NCBI RefSeq assembly: GCF_000808015.1
Contig: NZ_JWHR01000059.1
Location: 1 to 64,000, forward strand
From: Terrisporobacter othiniensis
Lineage (GTDB): Bacteria > Bacillota > Clostridia > Peptostreptococcales > Peptostreptococcaceae
Direction of reading: 5' to 3'
Length of the DNA stretch: 64,000 nt
Both the position numbers and the translations under genes were made by a program. Positions 53,381-61,379 of the stretch are shown piece after piece (positions within the stretch are counted from its first letter, which is position 1; each line of letters opens with the position of its first letter). The notes under the pieces are model-generated. The model was not told where the DNA came from, made no database searches, and was given only the letters and a program-made list of their open reading frames with translations.

Positions 53381-55168
53381 GTGGGAGAAACAATTTTAGG
53401 TAATAGATACGAAATCATAAGGAAAATTGGCGATGGAGGTATGGCTTTTGTTTATGAAGCAAAGGACAGACTTTTAAACAGAGTAGTAGCTGTAAAAGTT
53501 TTAAGACCAGAGTTTGTAGATGATGAAGAATTTTTAGCAAAATTTAAAAGAGAAGCAGAAGCTGTGGCTAACATATCTCATCCTAATATAGTTAATGTAT
53601 ATGATGTAGGCTGTGATGGTAAAGTAAACTATATAGTTATGGAGTATATAGATGGACAAAATTTAAAGGAAATTATAAAAACTGAAGGAACTTTAGATGA
53701 ATATACTGCTCTTGATATAACTAAACAAATAGCAAAAGCTCTTGGAGCTGCACATAAAAAAGGGGTCATACATAGAGATATAAAACCACATAATATATTA
53801 ATATCAAGTGAAGGTAGAAACGTAAAAGTAGCAGATTTTGGGATTGCAAAAGCTGCCACAAATTCGACTATGACTAATATAGGCAGTATAATAGGATCTG
53901 TTCATTATTTTTCACCAGAGCAAGCTAAGGGTAAACCAGTAAAAAATAATGCAGACTTATATTCTCTAGGAATAGTTTTATATGAAATGTTATTAGGAAA
54001 AGTACCTTTTAAGGGAGATAGCCCTATTTCTATAGCTCTTCAACACATAAATGAGGATATAGAATTTAGCTTAGAGGAAAAAACTCAAATACCTCAAAGT
54101 ATTAGAACTTTAATTAAAAAGCTGACAGAAAAAGATCCTACTGATAGATATCAAAGTAGTGAAGAAGTTATTGAAGATATCGAATATATTGAGCAGAATA
54201 TAGATTTAGATTTTATTAAGCAATATGATGATTTTGCTACAAGAAGAATGCCACCAGTTGAAGTAGTAGATAATTCTAATAAGTTTAAAACTTTAGGTAA
54301 AGAGCAAAAAAGAGAACCTAAAGAAGAAATGTTTGTTCAGCCTGAAAGAGAAGAAGTTGACAGCTATGACAGAAAACCTAAAAAGAAAAAAAGAAATGGA
54401 TTTAAAGGTGCTATAATAGGATTACTTGTTTTAGCTATATTAGGAGTTGCTGGGATTGTAACTAATGGATTTGGGCTTTTAAATGGTAACACAGATAATA
54501 ATGTAATAATTGCACCAAATTTAATTAATATGAGCTTACAAGATGCAAATAAGACTATAAATAATTTGGATTTAAAGTTAACTATCAGTGAAAGACATGA
54601 TCCAGATGTAGAAAAAAATCATGTTATATCTCAAACTCCACCAGAAGGAACTGAGCTAGAAAAAGGAGATACTGTAACAATAGTAATAAGTTTAGGCCCA
54701 GAAGAATTATCAGTACCAAACTTATTAGGATTTGCACTAAAAGATGCTAAGAAAATTCTTGAAAAAGATGGCCTAGTGTTAGGTAGCGTAAGTTATGATT
54801 ATAGCGAAATTTATAAAGAAGGTACTGTGATTAATCAAAGTCCAATTGCAGGTGCAGGAAGTATTAAAAAAGGTGATACTGTTAATGTGGTTGTAAGCAA
54901 AGGTCAAAAGCCAGAAGAAAAACCAAATGAAGAAGAAAAACCATCTGATGATGATAATTCTGATCAAAATAACAATAACAATAACAACAATGATAGTAAT
55001 AATAACGATGATGGTAATAATTCGAATAATAATAATAACAATTCGAATAATGGTGGCAATGCTAACAATGGTAGTGATAATAACTCAGACAACACACAAA
55101 ATGGAAACAATAATTCTGGAGATCAACAAACTAGCAATATAAATAATGATGATGACGATAATGATTAA
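53381..55168 (+). CDS. prkC: PASTA-domain serine/threonine kinase PrkC (two PASTA units, long Asn/Asp-rich tail)
   Basis: A 595-residue membrane kinase. The kinase domain (~8-270) has GDGGMAFVYEA, VAVKVL, HRDIKPHN and ADFGIA; a membrane helix lies at about residues 347-367; two extracellular PASTA domains follow (~377-441 and ~445-507). The family usually has three or more PASTA units. The last ~88 residues are extracellular, low complexity, mostly Asn, Asp, Gly and Ser. PrkC senses muropeptides and in Bacillus promotes spore germination. I use the GTG at 53381 with GGTGATATT upstream, in the operon with the phosphatase. Confidence 0.95.
   Translation: MGETILGNRYEIIRKIGDGGMAFVYEAKDRLLNRVVAVKVLRPEFVDDEEFLAKFKREAEAVANISHPNIVNVYDVGCDGKVNYIVMEYIDGQNLKEIIKTEGTLDEYTALDITKQIAKALGAAHKKGVIHRDIKPHNILISSEGRNVKVADFGIAKAATNSTMTNIGSIIGSVHYFSPEQAKGKPVKNNADLYSLGIVLYEMLLGKVPFKGDSPISIALQHINEDIEFSLEEKTQIPQSIRTLIKKLTEKDPTDRYQSSEEVIEDIEYIEQNIDLDFIKQYDDFATRRMPPVEVVDNSNKFKTLGKEQKREPKEEMFVQPEREEVDSYDRKPKKKKRNGFKGAIIGLLVLAILGVAGIVTNGFGLLNGNTDNNVIIAPNLINMSLQDANKTINNLDLKLTISERHDPDVEKNHVISQTPPEGTELEKGDTVTIVISLGPEELSVPNLLGFALKDAKKILEKDGLVLGSVSYDYSEIYKEGTVINQSPIAGAGSIKKGDTVNVVVSKGQKPEEKPNEEEKPSDDDNSDQNNNNNNNNDSNNNDDGNNSNNNNNNSNNGGNANNGSDNNSDNTQNGNNNSGDQQTSNINNDDDDND
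54960..55130 (+). repeat. Asn-codon microsatellite-like tract at the 3' end of prkC
   Basis: Irregular AAT/AAC runs with GAT encode the Asn/Asp-rich tail. The frame is open throughout. Such tracts vary in length between strains by slippage. Confidence 0.75.
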
Positions 55169-55199
55169 AGTATAAAATTAAATCATATAAACAAAATAT

Positions 55200-55232
55200 A
55201 AGTAAGCATTATGCTTACTTATATTTATTTTT
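55200..55232 (+). terminator. Intrinsic terminator after prkC
   Basis: Stem 55200-55207 with 55213-55220, five-base loop, then an AT-rich stretch ending in TTTTT. Moderate strength. Confidence 0.65.
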
Positions 55233-55337
55233 AATAAAAAATAATGAATAAAAAATAATATATAATAATTAAATTTAAAATAATAAAAATATTGTGGTAA
55301 TATATAATAAAGTGTTAAAAAAATAAGGAGGCAATTA

Positions 55338-56219
55338 ATGTTAGATGGAAGGATAATGAAAGGAATAGGGGGATTCTACTACGTAGATACAGAAAAGGGA
55401 CTGTATGAATGTAGAGCTAGAGGAATATTTAGAAAAAATAAGCAAACTCCTTTAGTAGGTGATAGAGTAAAAATTAGTATAGTTGATGAGGAAAAGAAAA
55501 TAGGTGTTGTTGAAGCTATTGATAAAAGAGATAGCGAACTTATAAGACCTCCAATTGCTAATGTGGAAAAAGCATTAATAGTTTTTGCTGTAAAGAACCC
55601 TACACCTCATTTATCTTTATTAGATAGATTTATAGTTCTTGCTGAGAAAGAAAATTTAGAAATTGTAATTATTCTTACAAAAGTTGATTTGGATGAGGAT
55701 AATATTACAGATAAAATAAAAGAAATATATGAGTTAAGTGGATATAGGGTAATTCCAGTAAGTAGCAAGTCTAGAGAAAATATAGACAAAGTAAAAGAAG
55801 AGTTAAATAACAGTGTAGTAGTTTTTGCAGGTCCATCAGGAGTTGGAAAATCTAGTTTATTAAATGAAATAGATCAAAATTTTAAGTTACAAACTGGAGA
55901 AGTTAGTGATAAAATCAAAAGAGGGAAACATACTACAAGACACGCTGAACTTTTAAAACTACAATGTGGAGGTATAGTTGCAGATACACCAGGTTTCTCT
56001 TCCTTAACTTTAGAAGATATAGAAGAAAGTGAGTTAAAGGAATACTTTATAGAGTTCGATGAAGTTGATAACTGTAAGTTTGGAAATAAGTGTATACATG
56101 AAAAAGAGCCAGGTTGTGGAGTTAAAGAAGCTGTTGAAGCAGGGGAAATTTCTAAAGTAAGATATGAAAGTTATATACAATTACTTAATGAAATAAGACA
56201 AGGGAAAAGGAGATATTAA
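55338..56219 (+). CDS. rsgA: Ribosome small-subunit GTPase RsgA
   Basis: A 293-residue circularly permuted GTPase: OB domain first, then the G domain with TKVD before GPSGVGKSSLLN and DTPGFS, and a zinc-binding end (CKFGNKCIHEKEPGC). It checks late 30S assembly. GGAGGC precedes the ATG. It follows prkC and precedes rpe by three bases, as in Bacillus. Confidence 0.97.
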   Translation: MLDGRIMKGIGGFYYVDTEKGLYECRARGIFRKNKQTPLVGDRVKISIVDEEKKIGVVEAIDKRDSELIRPPIANVEKALIVFAVKNPTPHLSLLDRFIVLAEKENLEIVIILTKVDLDEDNITDKIKEIYELSGYRVIPVSSKSRENIDKVKEELNNSVVVFAGPSGVGKSSLLNEIDQNFKLQTGEVSDKIKRGKHTTRHAELLKLQCGGIVADTPGFSSLTLEDIEESELKEYFIEFDEVDNCKFGNKCIHEKEPGCGVKEAVEAGEISKVRYESYIQLLNEIRQGKRRY

Positions 56220-56222
56220 AAA

Positions 56223-56879
56223 ATGATAAAATTAGCACCATCAATATTATCAGCAGATTTTGCAAAACTATTAGAAGATGTTAAAAAGGTAGAAAAGGCA
56301 GGATGTGAATATTTACATATAGATGTTATGGATGGACATTTTGTTCCTAATATAACATTAGGTCCTGGAATAGTTAAATCTTTAAGAAAAGATGTTGATA
56401 TGGTATTTGATACACATCTTATGATTGAAAATCCGGATAATTATATTAAAGATTTTGTTGATGCAGGTAGCGATTTAATAGTAGTTCATGTGGAAGCGTG
56501 CAGACATTTACATAGAACTATACAAAATATTAAGTCACATAATGTAAAAGCTGGTGTTGCACTTAATCCTGCTACACCAATAGAAACTATAAAGCACATA
56601 TTACAAGATGTAGATATGGTACTTATAATGACTGTAAATCCTGGTTTTGGGGGACAATCATTTATTGAAAGTATGGTAGAAAAAATAAAAGAATTAAAAC
56701 AAATAATAGATGAAAAAAATCTTAATGTTGATATACAGGTAGATGGTGGAATAAAACCAAATAATATTCATAAGGTAGTTGAAGCTGGAGCTAATGTAAT
56801 AGTTGCAGGATCAGCTATATTTAATAGTGAAAACATAGAAGAAACTGTAAAGCTAATGAGAAAGAATGCAAGTCTTTAG
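56223..56879 (+). CDS. rpe: Ribulose-phosphate 3-epimerase
   Basis: A 218-residue TIM-barrel epimerase linking ribulose-5-phosphate and xylulose-5-phosphate. It has LAPSILSADFAKL, HIDVMDGHFVPNITLGP, TVNPGFGGQ and VDGGIK, with the metal-binding His and Asp residues. It is tightly packed between rsgA and thiN. Confidence 0.98.
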   Translation: MIKLAPSILSADFAKLLEDVKKVEKAGCEYLHIDVMDGHFVPNITLGPGIVKSLRKDVDMVFDTHLMIENPDNYIKDFVDAGSDLIVVHVEACRHLHRTIQNIKSHNVKAGVALNPATPIETIKHILQDVDMVLIMTVNPGFGGQSFIESMVEKIKELKQIIDEKNLNVDIQVDGGIKPNNIHKVVEAGANVIVAGSAIFNSENIEETVKLMRKNASL

Positions 56880-56888
56880 GAGATACTA

Positions 56889-57542
56889 ATGAAAGTTTGT
56901 ATTATATTAAATGGTGAAATAAAAAATTATGATAAAACAAAAGAAATAATACTTAGAGAAAAATATGATTATATAATAGGGGCCGATGGTGGCTGTAATC
57001 ATTTATATAAAATGAATATTATACCTAAATATATAATAGGAGACTTAGATTCTATTGATAAAGACTTAGTATACTATTATAAAAATAGAAACGTATTATT
57101 TAAAACATATCCATCTCATAAAGATGAAACAGATTCAGAAATTTGTATTTATCTAGCTAAAGAACTAGAAGCAAAAAGAATTGATTTTTATGGGGCTTTA
57201 GGAGGCCGTATAGACCATACTCTTGCAAACATAGGCTTAATGCATTATGTAAGAGAAATGAATATTGAACCTCGAATGATAACTAGTGAAGAAGAAATTA
57301 CTACTATAAAAAATGAAGAGATTATTTTGCATGGAAAAAGGGGAGATACAATATCAATTATCCCTATAATGACAGATGCAAATAATATAACTCTTAAAAA
57401 TTTAGAGTACCCTTTGAACAATGCTAAAATGGGGTATCTATCATCTTTAGGTATATCTAATGTTATGCTAGATGATGAGTGTAGTATAAAAATTGAAGAT
57501 GGATATGCATTGATTATAAGGAATTATAAGGTTAACTTATAA
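56889..57542 (+). CDS. thiN: Thiamine diphosphokinase
   Basis: A 217-residue enzyme that transfers pyrophosphate from ATP to thiamine. Motifs: IGADGGCNHLY, YIIGDLDSID, and KDETDSEICI, plus GALGGRIDHTLANI. It ends the rsgA-rpe-thiN block. The next conserved gene in Bacillus is spoVM, found here at 58551 after a decayed gene. Confidence 0.96.
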   Translation: MKVCIILNGEIKNYDKTKEIILREKYDYIIGADGGCNHLYKMNIIPKYIIGDLDSIDKDLVYYYKNRNVLFKTYPSHKDETDSEICIYLAKELEAKRIDFYGALGGRIDHTLANIGLMHYVREMNIEPRMITSEEEITTIKNEEIILHGKRGDTISIIPIMTDANNITLKNLEYPLNNAKMGYLSSLGISNVMLDDECSIKIEDGYALIIRNYKVNL

Positions 57543-57549
57543 ATAAAAA

Positions 57550-57600
57550 CCATATGAATATTATCTAAAATGGATAATTATTCATATGGCTTTTATTTTA
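57550..57600 (+). terminator. Strong intrinsic terminator after thiN
   Basis: A long 16-bp stem with a single bulge (57550-57565 with 57573-57589), seven-base loop, then a T-rich tail. It cuts off the operon before the pseudogene and spoVM. Confidence 0.9.
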
Positions 57601-57665
57601 TTATAAAAAATACTATGATATAGTCAAATTAGTTATAAATTTCTATTAAGAGGAATAAGGAGTCT

Positions 57666-58309
57666 TAGGGAGTTATAGGACTTACTACTCCAGATACTGT
57701 TACAAAAGCAGACCCGAGAAAGGTAGAAGGATATTCATTTAATCCAGGATTAATAGGAAAGATATTACAAAGTCAAATTGATAAATTAAAAAATAAAATA
57801 TTGACTATATTGTAGGTCTTTTGCATTTGGGAATGGATTAAGAAAGTGCATCATATAGATTAACAGATATAATAAGTCAAGAGGAAGGTTTAGATGTGTT
57901 TATAGATGTGCATAGTCATTATGTAGTTAAAAATGCTAAGGTAAAGGATAAATCGGGGCATGATGTAATTGTTGCTCAAACAGAAAATTATTTGATCAAC
58001 ATAGGGTAAGTAATTATACGTGAAGATGGCAGCATAGATAATAATTTATTAAATGTAGTAACTAAGATTCAAGTTACAGATGAACAAATATTTGAAGCTT
58101 TAGAGTTTGCTACAAGTGATTTTCCAAATGCTGCAGGTAAATTTCCACAAGTATCTGGAATGACTTATGAAATATATACATTTATTGAATATAAAGATGA
58201 TAGGAGCGGATATGGAGTGATGGACGAGGCTTTAGTAAGTTATATAGAGAGTAAGGCTGATGAAGAGTATGAAAGCTCTGCTGGAATAATAGTTATATAT
58301 AATAAATAA
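57666..58309 (+). pseudogene. Decayed 5'-nucleotidase / metallophosphatase gene
   Basis: Broken frames encode pieces of a UshA-like 5'-nucleotidase. Near 57670 GVIGLTTPDTVTKADPRKVEG continues to a stop near 57815; a second frame begins around 57817 with IVGLLHLGMD and a stop; further open blocks carry a VHSHYV metal motif and the C-terminal binding domain FPNAAGKFPQVSGMTYEIYT, ending at 58309 after ESSAGIIVIYNK. At least three stop or frame changes and missing N-terminal and central parts make it non-functional. It lies between thiN and spoVM, where other spore formers have nothing. Confidence 0.75.
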
Positions 58310-58550
58310 GGGGATATGCGATAAAAATAAAAAAACAATAGAATAAATAATTTATAATTCTAAAACAAAAACCTTCCTTAATATAATTTATGAGAAAGGT
58401 TATTATTTTAAAAATAATATTATGCAATCTTATAAGTTTTAAAAGGTCTATAAAAAATGTGAATTGCATAAAAATTAATAAATATACTTAAAGAAGTTTT
58501 ATGTAACTTATGGAAAATAGTAAGAATTATCTAACCTGGGGGGGATAAAT
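58310..58550 (+). other. Gene-free gap before spoVM
   Basis: AT-rich, 241 bases. A weak inverted repeat (AACCTT near 58369 with AAGGTT near 58394) may be a remnant terminator of the decayed gene. It should hold the mother-cell promoter of spoVM, but I could not place a convincing sigma-E element. Confidence 0.4.
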
Positions 58551-58628
58551 ATGAAAATGGTAACTATAAAATTACCAAAATGGCTTTCTAATATTGTTCT
58601 GAAATTTATGAGAAATGATAAAAAATAA
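58551..58628 (+). CDS. spoVM: SpoVM, 25-residue amphipathic coat-anchoring peptide
   Basis: A micro-gene of 25 codons, with a very strong ribosome-binding site GGGGGGGAT at 58538-58546. The peptide starts MKMVTIKLPKWLSNIV. B. subtilis SpoVM begins MKFYTIKLPKFLGGIV, so the TIKLPK core and the essential Pro9 are conserved. SpoVM inserts as a helix that recognises the positively curved forespore membrane and recruits SpoIVA (12514). Position between thiN and rpmB is exactly that of B. subtilis. Confidence 0.9.
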   Translation: MKMVTIKLPKWLSNIVLKFMRNDKK

Positions 58629-58659
58629 AAATGAAAAATTGATGAACTTTTAGATAAAA

Positions 58660-58690
58660 AAGAGAGCCTACATTTCTGTAGGCTCTTTAC
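58660..58690. terminator. Terminator between spoVM and rpmB
   Basis: A 10-bp stem (58663-58672 with 58677-58686) and a four-base loop. On the minus strand it runs into T6, so it ends rpmB well; on the plus strand its T tract is short. Confidence 0.85.
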
Positions 58691-58709
58691 TAATAAAATA
58701 AATTTATTA

Positions 58710-58898
58710 TTAAGCTCTATCAACTTTGTTTGAACGTAAGCATCTTGTACAAACTTTTACTCTTTTTGGAGTTCCATTTTCTATAACTTTAACGTTTCTT
58801 AAGTTAGCAGCCCATGTTCTTTTGCTGTGTTTATTTGAGTGTGATACTTGGTTTCCTGAAACTTTACCTTTACCACATACGCAACATACTCTTGACAT
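58710..58898 (-). CDS. rpmB: 50S ribosomal protein L28
   Basis: A 62-residue L28. It begins MSRVCCVCGKGKVSGNQVSH and has the KVCTRCLRSNKV end; the CxxC pairs form a zinc site. The start is the ATG at 58898, since GGAGGTG lies just upstream; an ATG three codons earlier would overlap that site. It is transcribed against spoVM and asp23, a common order in Firmicutes. Confidence 0.97.
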   Translation of the reverse strand: MSRVCCVCGKGKVSGNQVSHSNKHSKRTWAANLRNVKVIENGTPKRVKVCTRCLRSNKVDRA

Positions 58899-58907
58899 TA
58901 TATACAC

Positions 58908-59176
58908 CTCCTTAAAATGATAACTATTTTAAGACTAAAAACATATTTATATTAACATAAAATTTATATATATAAATTTTGCTAATGTAAATATTAAAAG
59001 AGAAAATAATGATAAAAGTTTATTATCATTATTTTACTATGCTGTAAATCACTATGTTTTAAAATATAAAAACTTTATATCTTCTGTGCTTAATACATAG
59101 TATTGACAGTAAACGTCTTTTTAGTTACCAAATTTAAATAACTTTTAATTATTAATTACTTATAGTATTATATATC
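58908..59176. other. Divergent rpmB/asp23 gap with unusual hairpins
   Basis: Holds a 22-base perfect palindrome of A/T (58959-58980) and a 13-bp perfect hairpin (59003-59015 with 59023-59035). No gene ends nearby, so neither is an ordinary terminator. The rpmB promoter must lie here; a possible minus-strand TTTACA near 59046 with TAATAA spaced 17 bases is weak. Confidence 0.5.
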
Positions 59177-59205
59177 TTGTCTAAAATAGAAATATAAACT
59201 ATAAT
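59177..59205 (+). promoter_or_regulatory. Sigma-A promoter of the asp23-fakA-recG operon
   Basis: TTGTCT (59177-59182), 17-base spacer, TATAAT (59200-59205). A further 9-bp inverted repeat (59226-59234 with 59247-59255) lies in the 87-base leader. Confidence 0.6.
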
Positions 59206-59298
59206 TTATTAAAATAAAGGAAATTTGTTGAATTGATGAAATTAATAATTCAACATTGTACAAAATATTATTAAAAAAGAAAATGAGGGGGTAAAACC

Positions 59299-59649
59299 AT
59301 GACTACTAAAGTAAATAATAAATATGGATGTATAGAAATAGATAAACATGTTATAGCTCAAATTGCATACAGAGCTGCAATGGAGAGTTACGGATTAGTA
59401 GGTTTCTCACAAAAGATAAAAGGTATTGTTGAATTATTAAAAGGAGACAATGCTACTAAAGGCGTTAAGATATATGAAACAGAAGATAATAAAATAGAAA
59501 TAGAATTATTTGTTATAATGCAGTATGGAATTAATATTTCGACAGTAGCAAATAACATAATAGACAGAGTGAAATATTCAGTAGAAAATATAACTTCAAT
59601 AAAAGTTAGTAAAATTGATGTTAACGTGCAAGGTATCAGGGTTAAGTAA
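59299..59649 (+). CDS. Asp23/Gls24-family envelope stress protein (YloU-like)
   Basis: A 116-residue Asp23-fold protein. It begins with a variable strand and has YGCIEIDKHVIAQIAYRAAM, then NIIDRVKYSVENIT, typical of YloU. The family is membrane-associated and envelope-stress linked. It is 15 bases before fakA, the universally conserved order in Firmicutes. GAGGGGG precedes the ATG. Confidence 0.93.
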   Translation: MTTKVNNKYGCIEIDKHVIAQIAYRAAMESYGLVGFSQKIKGIVELLKGDNATKGVKIYETEDNKIEIELFVIMQYGINISTVANNIIDRVKYSVENITSIKVSKIDVNVQGIRVK

Positions 59650-59664
59650 TATAGGAGGAAGAAT

Positions 59665-61290
59665 ATGATTCAATGTATAGACGGAAAACAATTCAGAGAT
59701 ATGTTTGTTTCAGGAGCAAATAATCTTCAAAACAATAAAGATTTAGTTGATAAATTAAATGTATTCCCTGTTCCAGATGGTGATACAGGAACAAACATGT
59801 CTTTAACTATATCATATGCAATTAAAGAATTATCAAAAGTTGAAAATGATGATATAACAGATATAGGTAAAGCTCTTTCTAAAGGTTCTTTAATGGGAGC
59901 TAGAGGAAACTCAGGAGTTATACTATCTCAAATAATAAGAGGTATAGCAAAATCAATAGAAGGAAAAGAAACTTTAAATGTTGTAGACTTAGCGAATGCT
60001 CTAAAAAATGGTTCTGATACTGCTTATAAAGCTGTAATAAAACCAATAGAAGGAACTATTCTTACTGTAGTTAGAGAAAGTGGAGAATATGCAGTAAAGG
60101 TTGCTAACAAGGACATGGACATGATTGAGTTCCTTGAATTAATAGTAAAGAAAGCTAATGAATCACTAGAGAAGACACCAGAATTACTAAAGGCTTTAAA
60201 AGAAGCTGGAGTTGTTGATTCAGGTGGGAAAGGATTAGTTCTTATATATGAAGGAATGTTATCATCTCTAAAAGGAAATGATATAAAATCTGTAGAAGGT
60301 GAAATATCTCCTAATGTAGAGGTTAACGTGGAACAAAACATATCTAGTGAAGATATTAAGTTCCAATACTGCACAGAGTTTATTTTAGAAAGTGATAAAA
60401 TAGATGATTTAGCAGTAAGAGATATGTATATGAAATTTGGGGATAGCTTAGCTGTAGTTGGAGATGAAGGTGTGATAAAAGTACATGTTCACACTAATGA
60501 CCCAGGTCTTGCTATACAAGAGGCATTAAAATACGGACAATTATTAACAATAAAAATAGAAAACATGAAACTTCAACATGAAAATAAGGTACTAAATGAA
60601 ACGGCTCAAACTAAAGATGTACCAGTTGAAGAAAAAGAGTACGGATTTATAGCTACTTCTATGGGTGAAGGCTTAGCACAAATATTCAAAGATTTTGGTG
60701 TTGATCACATAATAGAAGGTGGTCAAACTATGAACCCAAGTACAGAAGATTTTATGAAAGCAATAGAAAGCTTACATGCAAAAAATATTATTATATTACC
60801 AAATAACAGTAACATAATAATGGCTGCTAACCAAGCTAAAGAATTAAGTGATAAAAATATAATAGTTATACCAACTAAAAATGTTGCACAAGCTTTTGCT
60901 ACTTTAGTAATATTTGACGGTGATGCTGATGTAACTGAAAATGAAGCAAACATGATGGAAGTCCTATCTTCAGTAAAATCTGGTCAAGTAACTTATGCTG
61001 TAAGAGACACAGTTATAAACGATGTAGAAGTAAGAGAAGGAAATATAATTGGTATAGCTGAAGGAAAATTATTAGCTGCAGGAGATAAGGTTGATGAAAT
61101 AACTACTGATCTTGTTGAAAAATTAGTAGATGAAGATAGTGCTATAATAACTTTATTCTACGGTGAAGATACTTCTGAGGAAGACGCAGAAGCCTTAAGA
61201 GATTCTTTAGAGGAAAAATTTGAAGATATAGATGTGGAATTACACTATGGAGGACAGCCTCTTTATTATTACTTAGTTTCAGTTGAATAA
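59665..61290 (+). CDS. fakA: FakA-type fatty acid kinase / DAK1-DegV domain protein (YloV)
   Basis: A 541-residue protein. An N-terminal DhaL-like ATP-binding domain (FPVPDGDTGTNMSLT with the metal-binding Asp residues, GARGNSGVILSQI) is followed by a linker and a C-terminal DegV-like/YloV domain. It phosphorylates fatty acids held by FakB proteins, one of which is encoded at 26749. Acyl-phosphate is then used by PlsX/PlsY (plsY is at 10759). C-ending codons are frequent. Confidence 0.95.
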   Translation: MIQCIDGKQFRDMFVSGANNLQNNKDLVDKLNVFPVPDGDTGTNMSLTISYAIKELSKVENDDITDIGKALSKGSLMGARGNSGVILSQIIRGIAKSIEGKETLNVVDLANALKNGSDTAYKAVIKPIEGTILTVVRESGEYAVKVANKDMDMIEFLELIVKKANESLEKTPELLKALKEAGVVDSGGKGLVLIYEGMLSSLKGNDIKSVEGEISPNVEVNVEQNISSEDIKFQYCTEFILESDKIDDLAVRDMYMKFGDSLAVVGDEGVIKVHVHTNDPGLAIQEALKYGQLLTIKIENMKLQHENKVLNETAQTKDVPVEEKEYGFIATSMGEGLAQIFKDFGVDHIIEGGQTMNPSTEDFMKAIESLHAKNIIILPNNSNIIMAANQAKELSDKNIIVIPTKNVAQAFATLVIFDGDADVTENEANMMEVLSSVKSGQVTYAVRDTVINDVEVREGNIIGIAEGKLLAAGDKVDEITTDLVEKLVDEDSAIITLFYGEDTSEEDAEALRDSLEEKFEDIDVELHYGGQPLYYYLVSVE

Positions 61291-61302
61291 TGATTAACTG
61301 GT

Positions 61303-61346
61303 CCTGTATAATCGTACTATATTAGTATGTTATACAGGATTTTTTA
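61303..61346 (+). terminator. Intrinsic terminator after fakA
   Basis: Outer stem 61303-61311 with 61330-61338, inner GTACTA/TAGTAT pairs, then TTTTTT. Confidence 0.88.
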
Positions 61347-61379
61347 ATCTTAAGGGAATAATAATTGTAGGTGATAATT

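Noticed and set aside
54927..55142. 71-codon frame in the prkC tail
   Set aside because: An alternative frame of the AAT/AAC-rich tract; composition is Ile/Met/Thr repeats with no start signal.
58726..58920. Plus-strand 64-codon frame over rpmB
   Set aside because: It is the antisense of a ribosomal protein gene with a proper start and ribosome-binding site on the minus strand.
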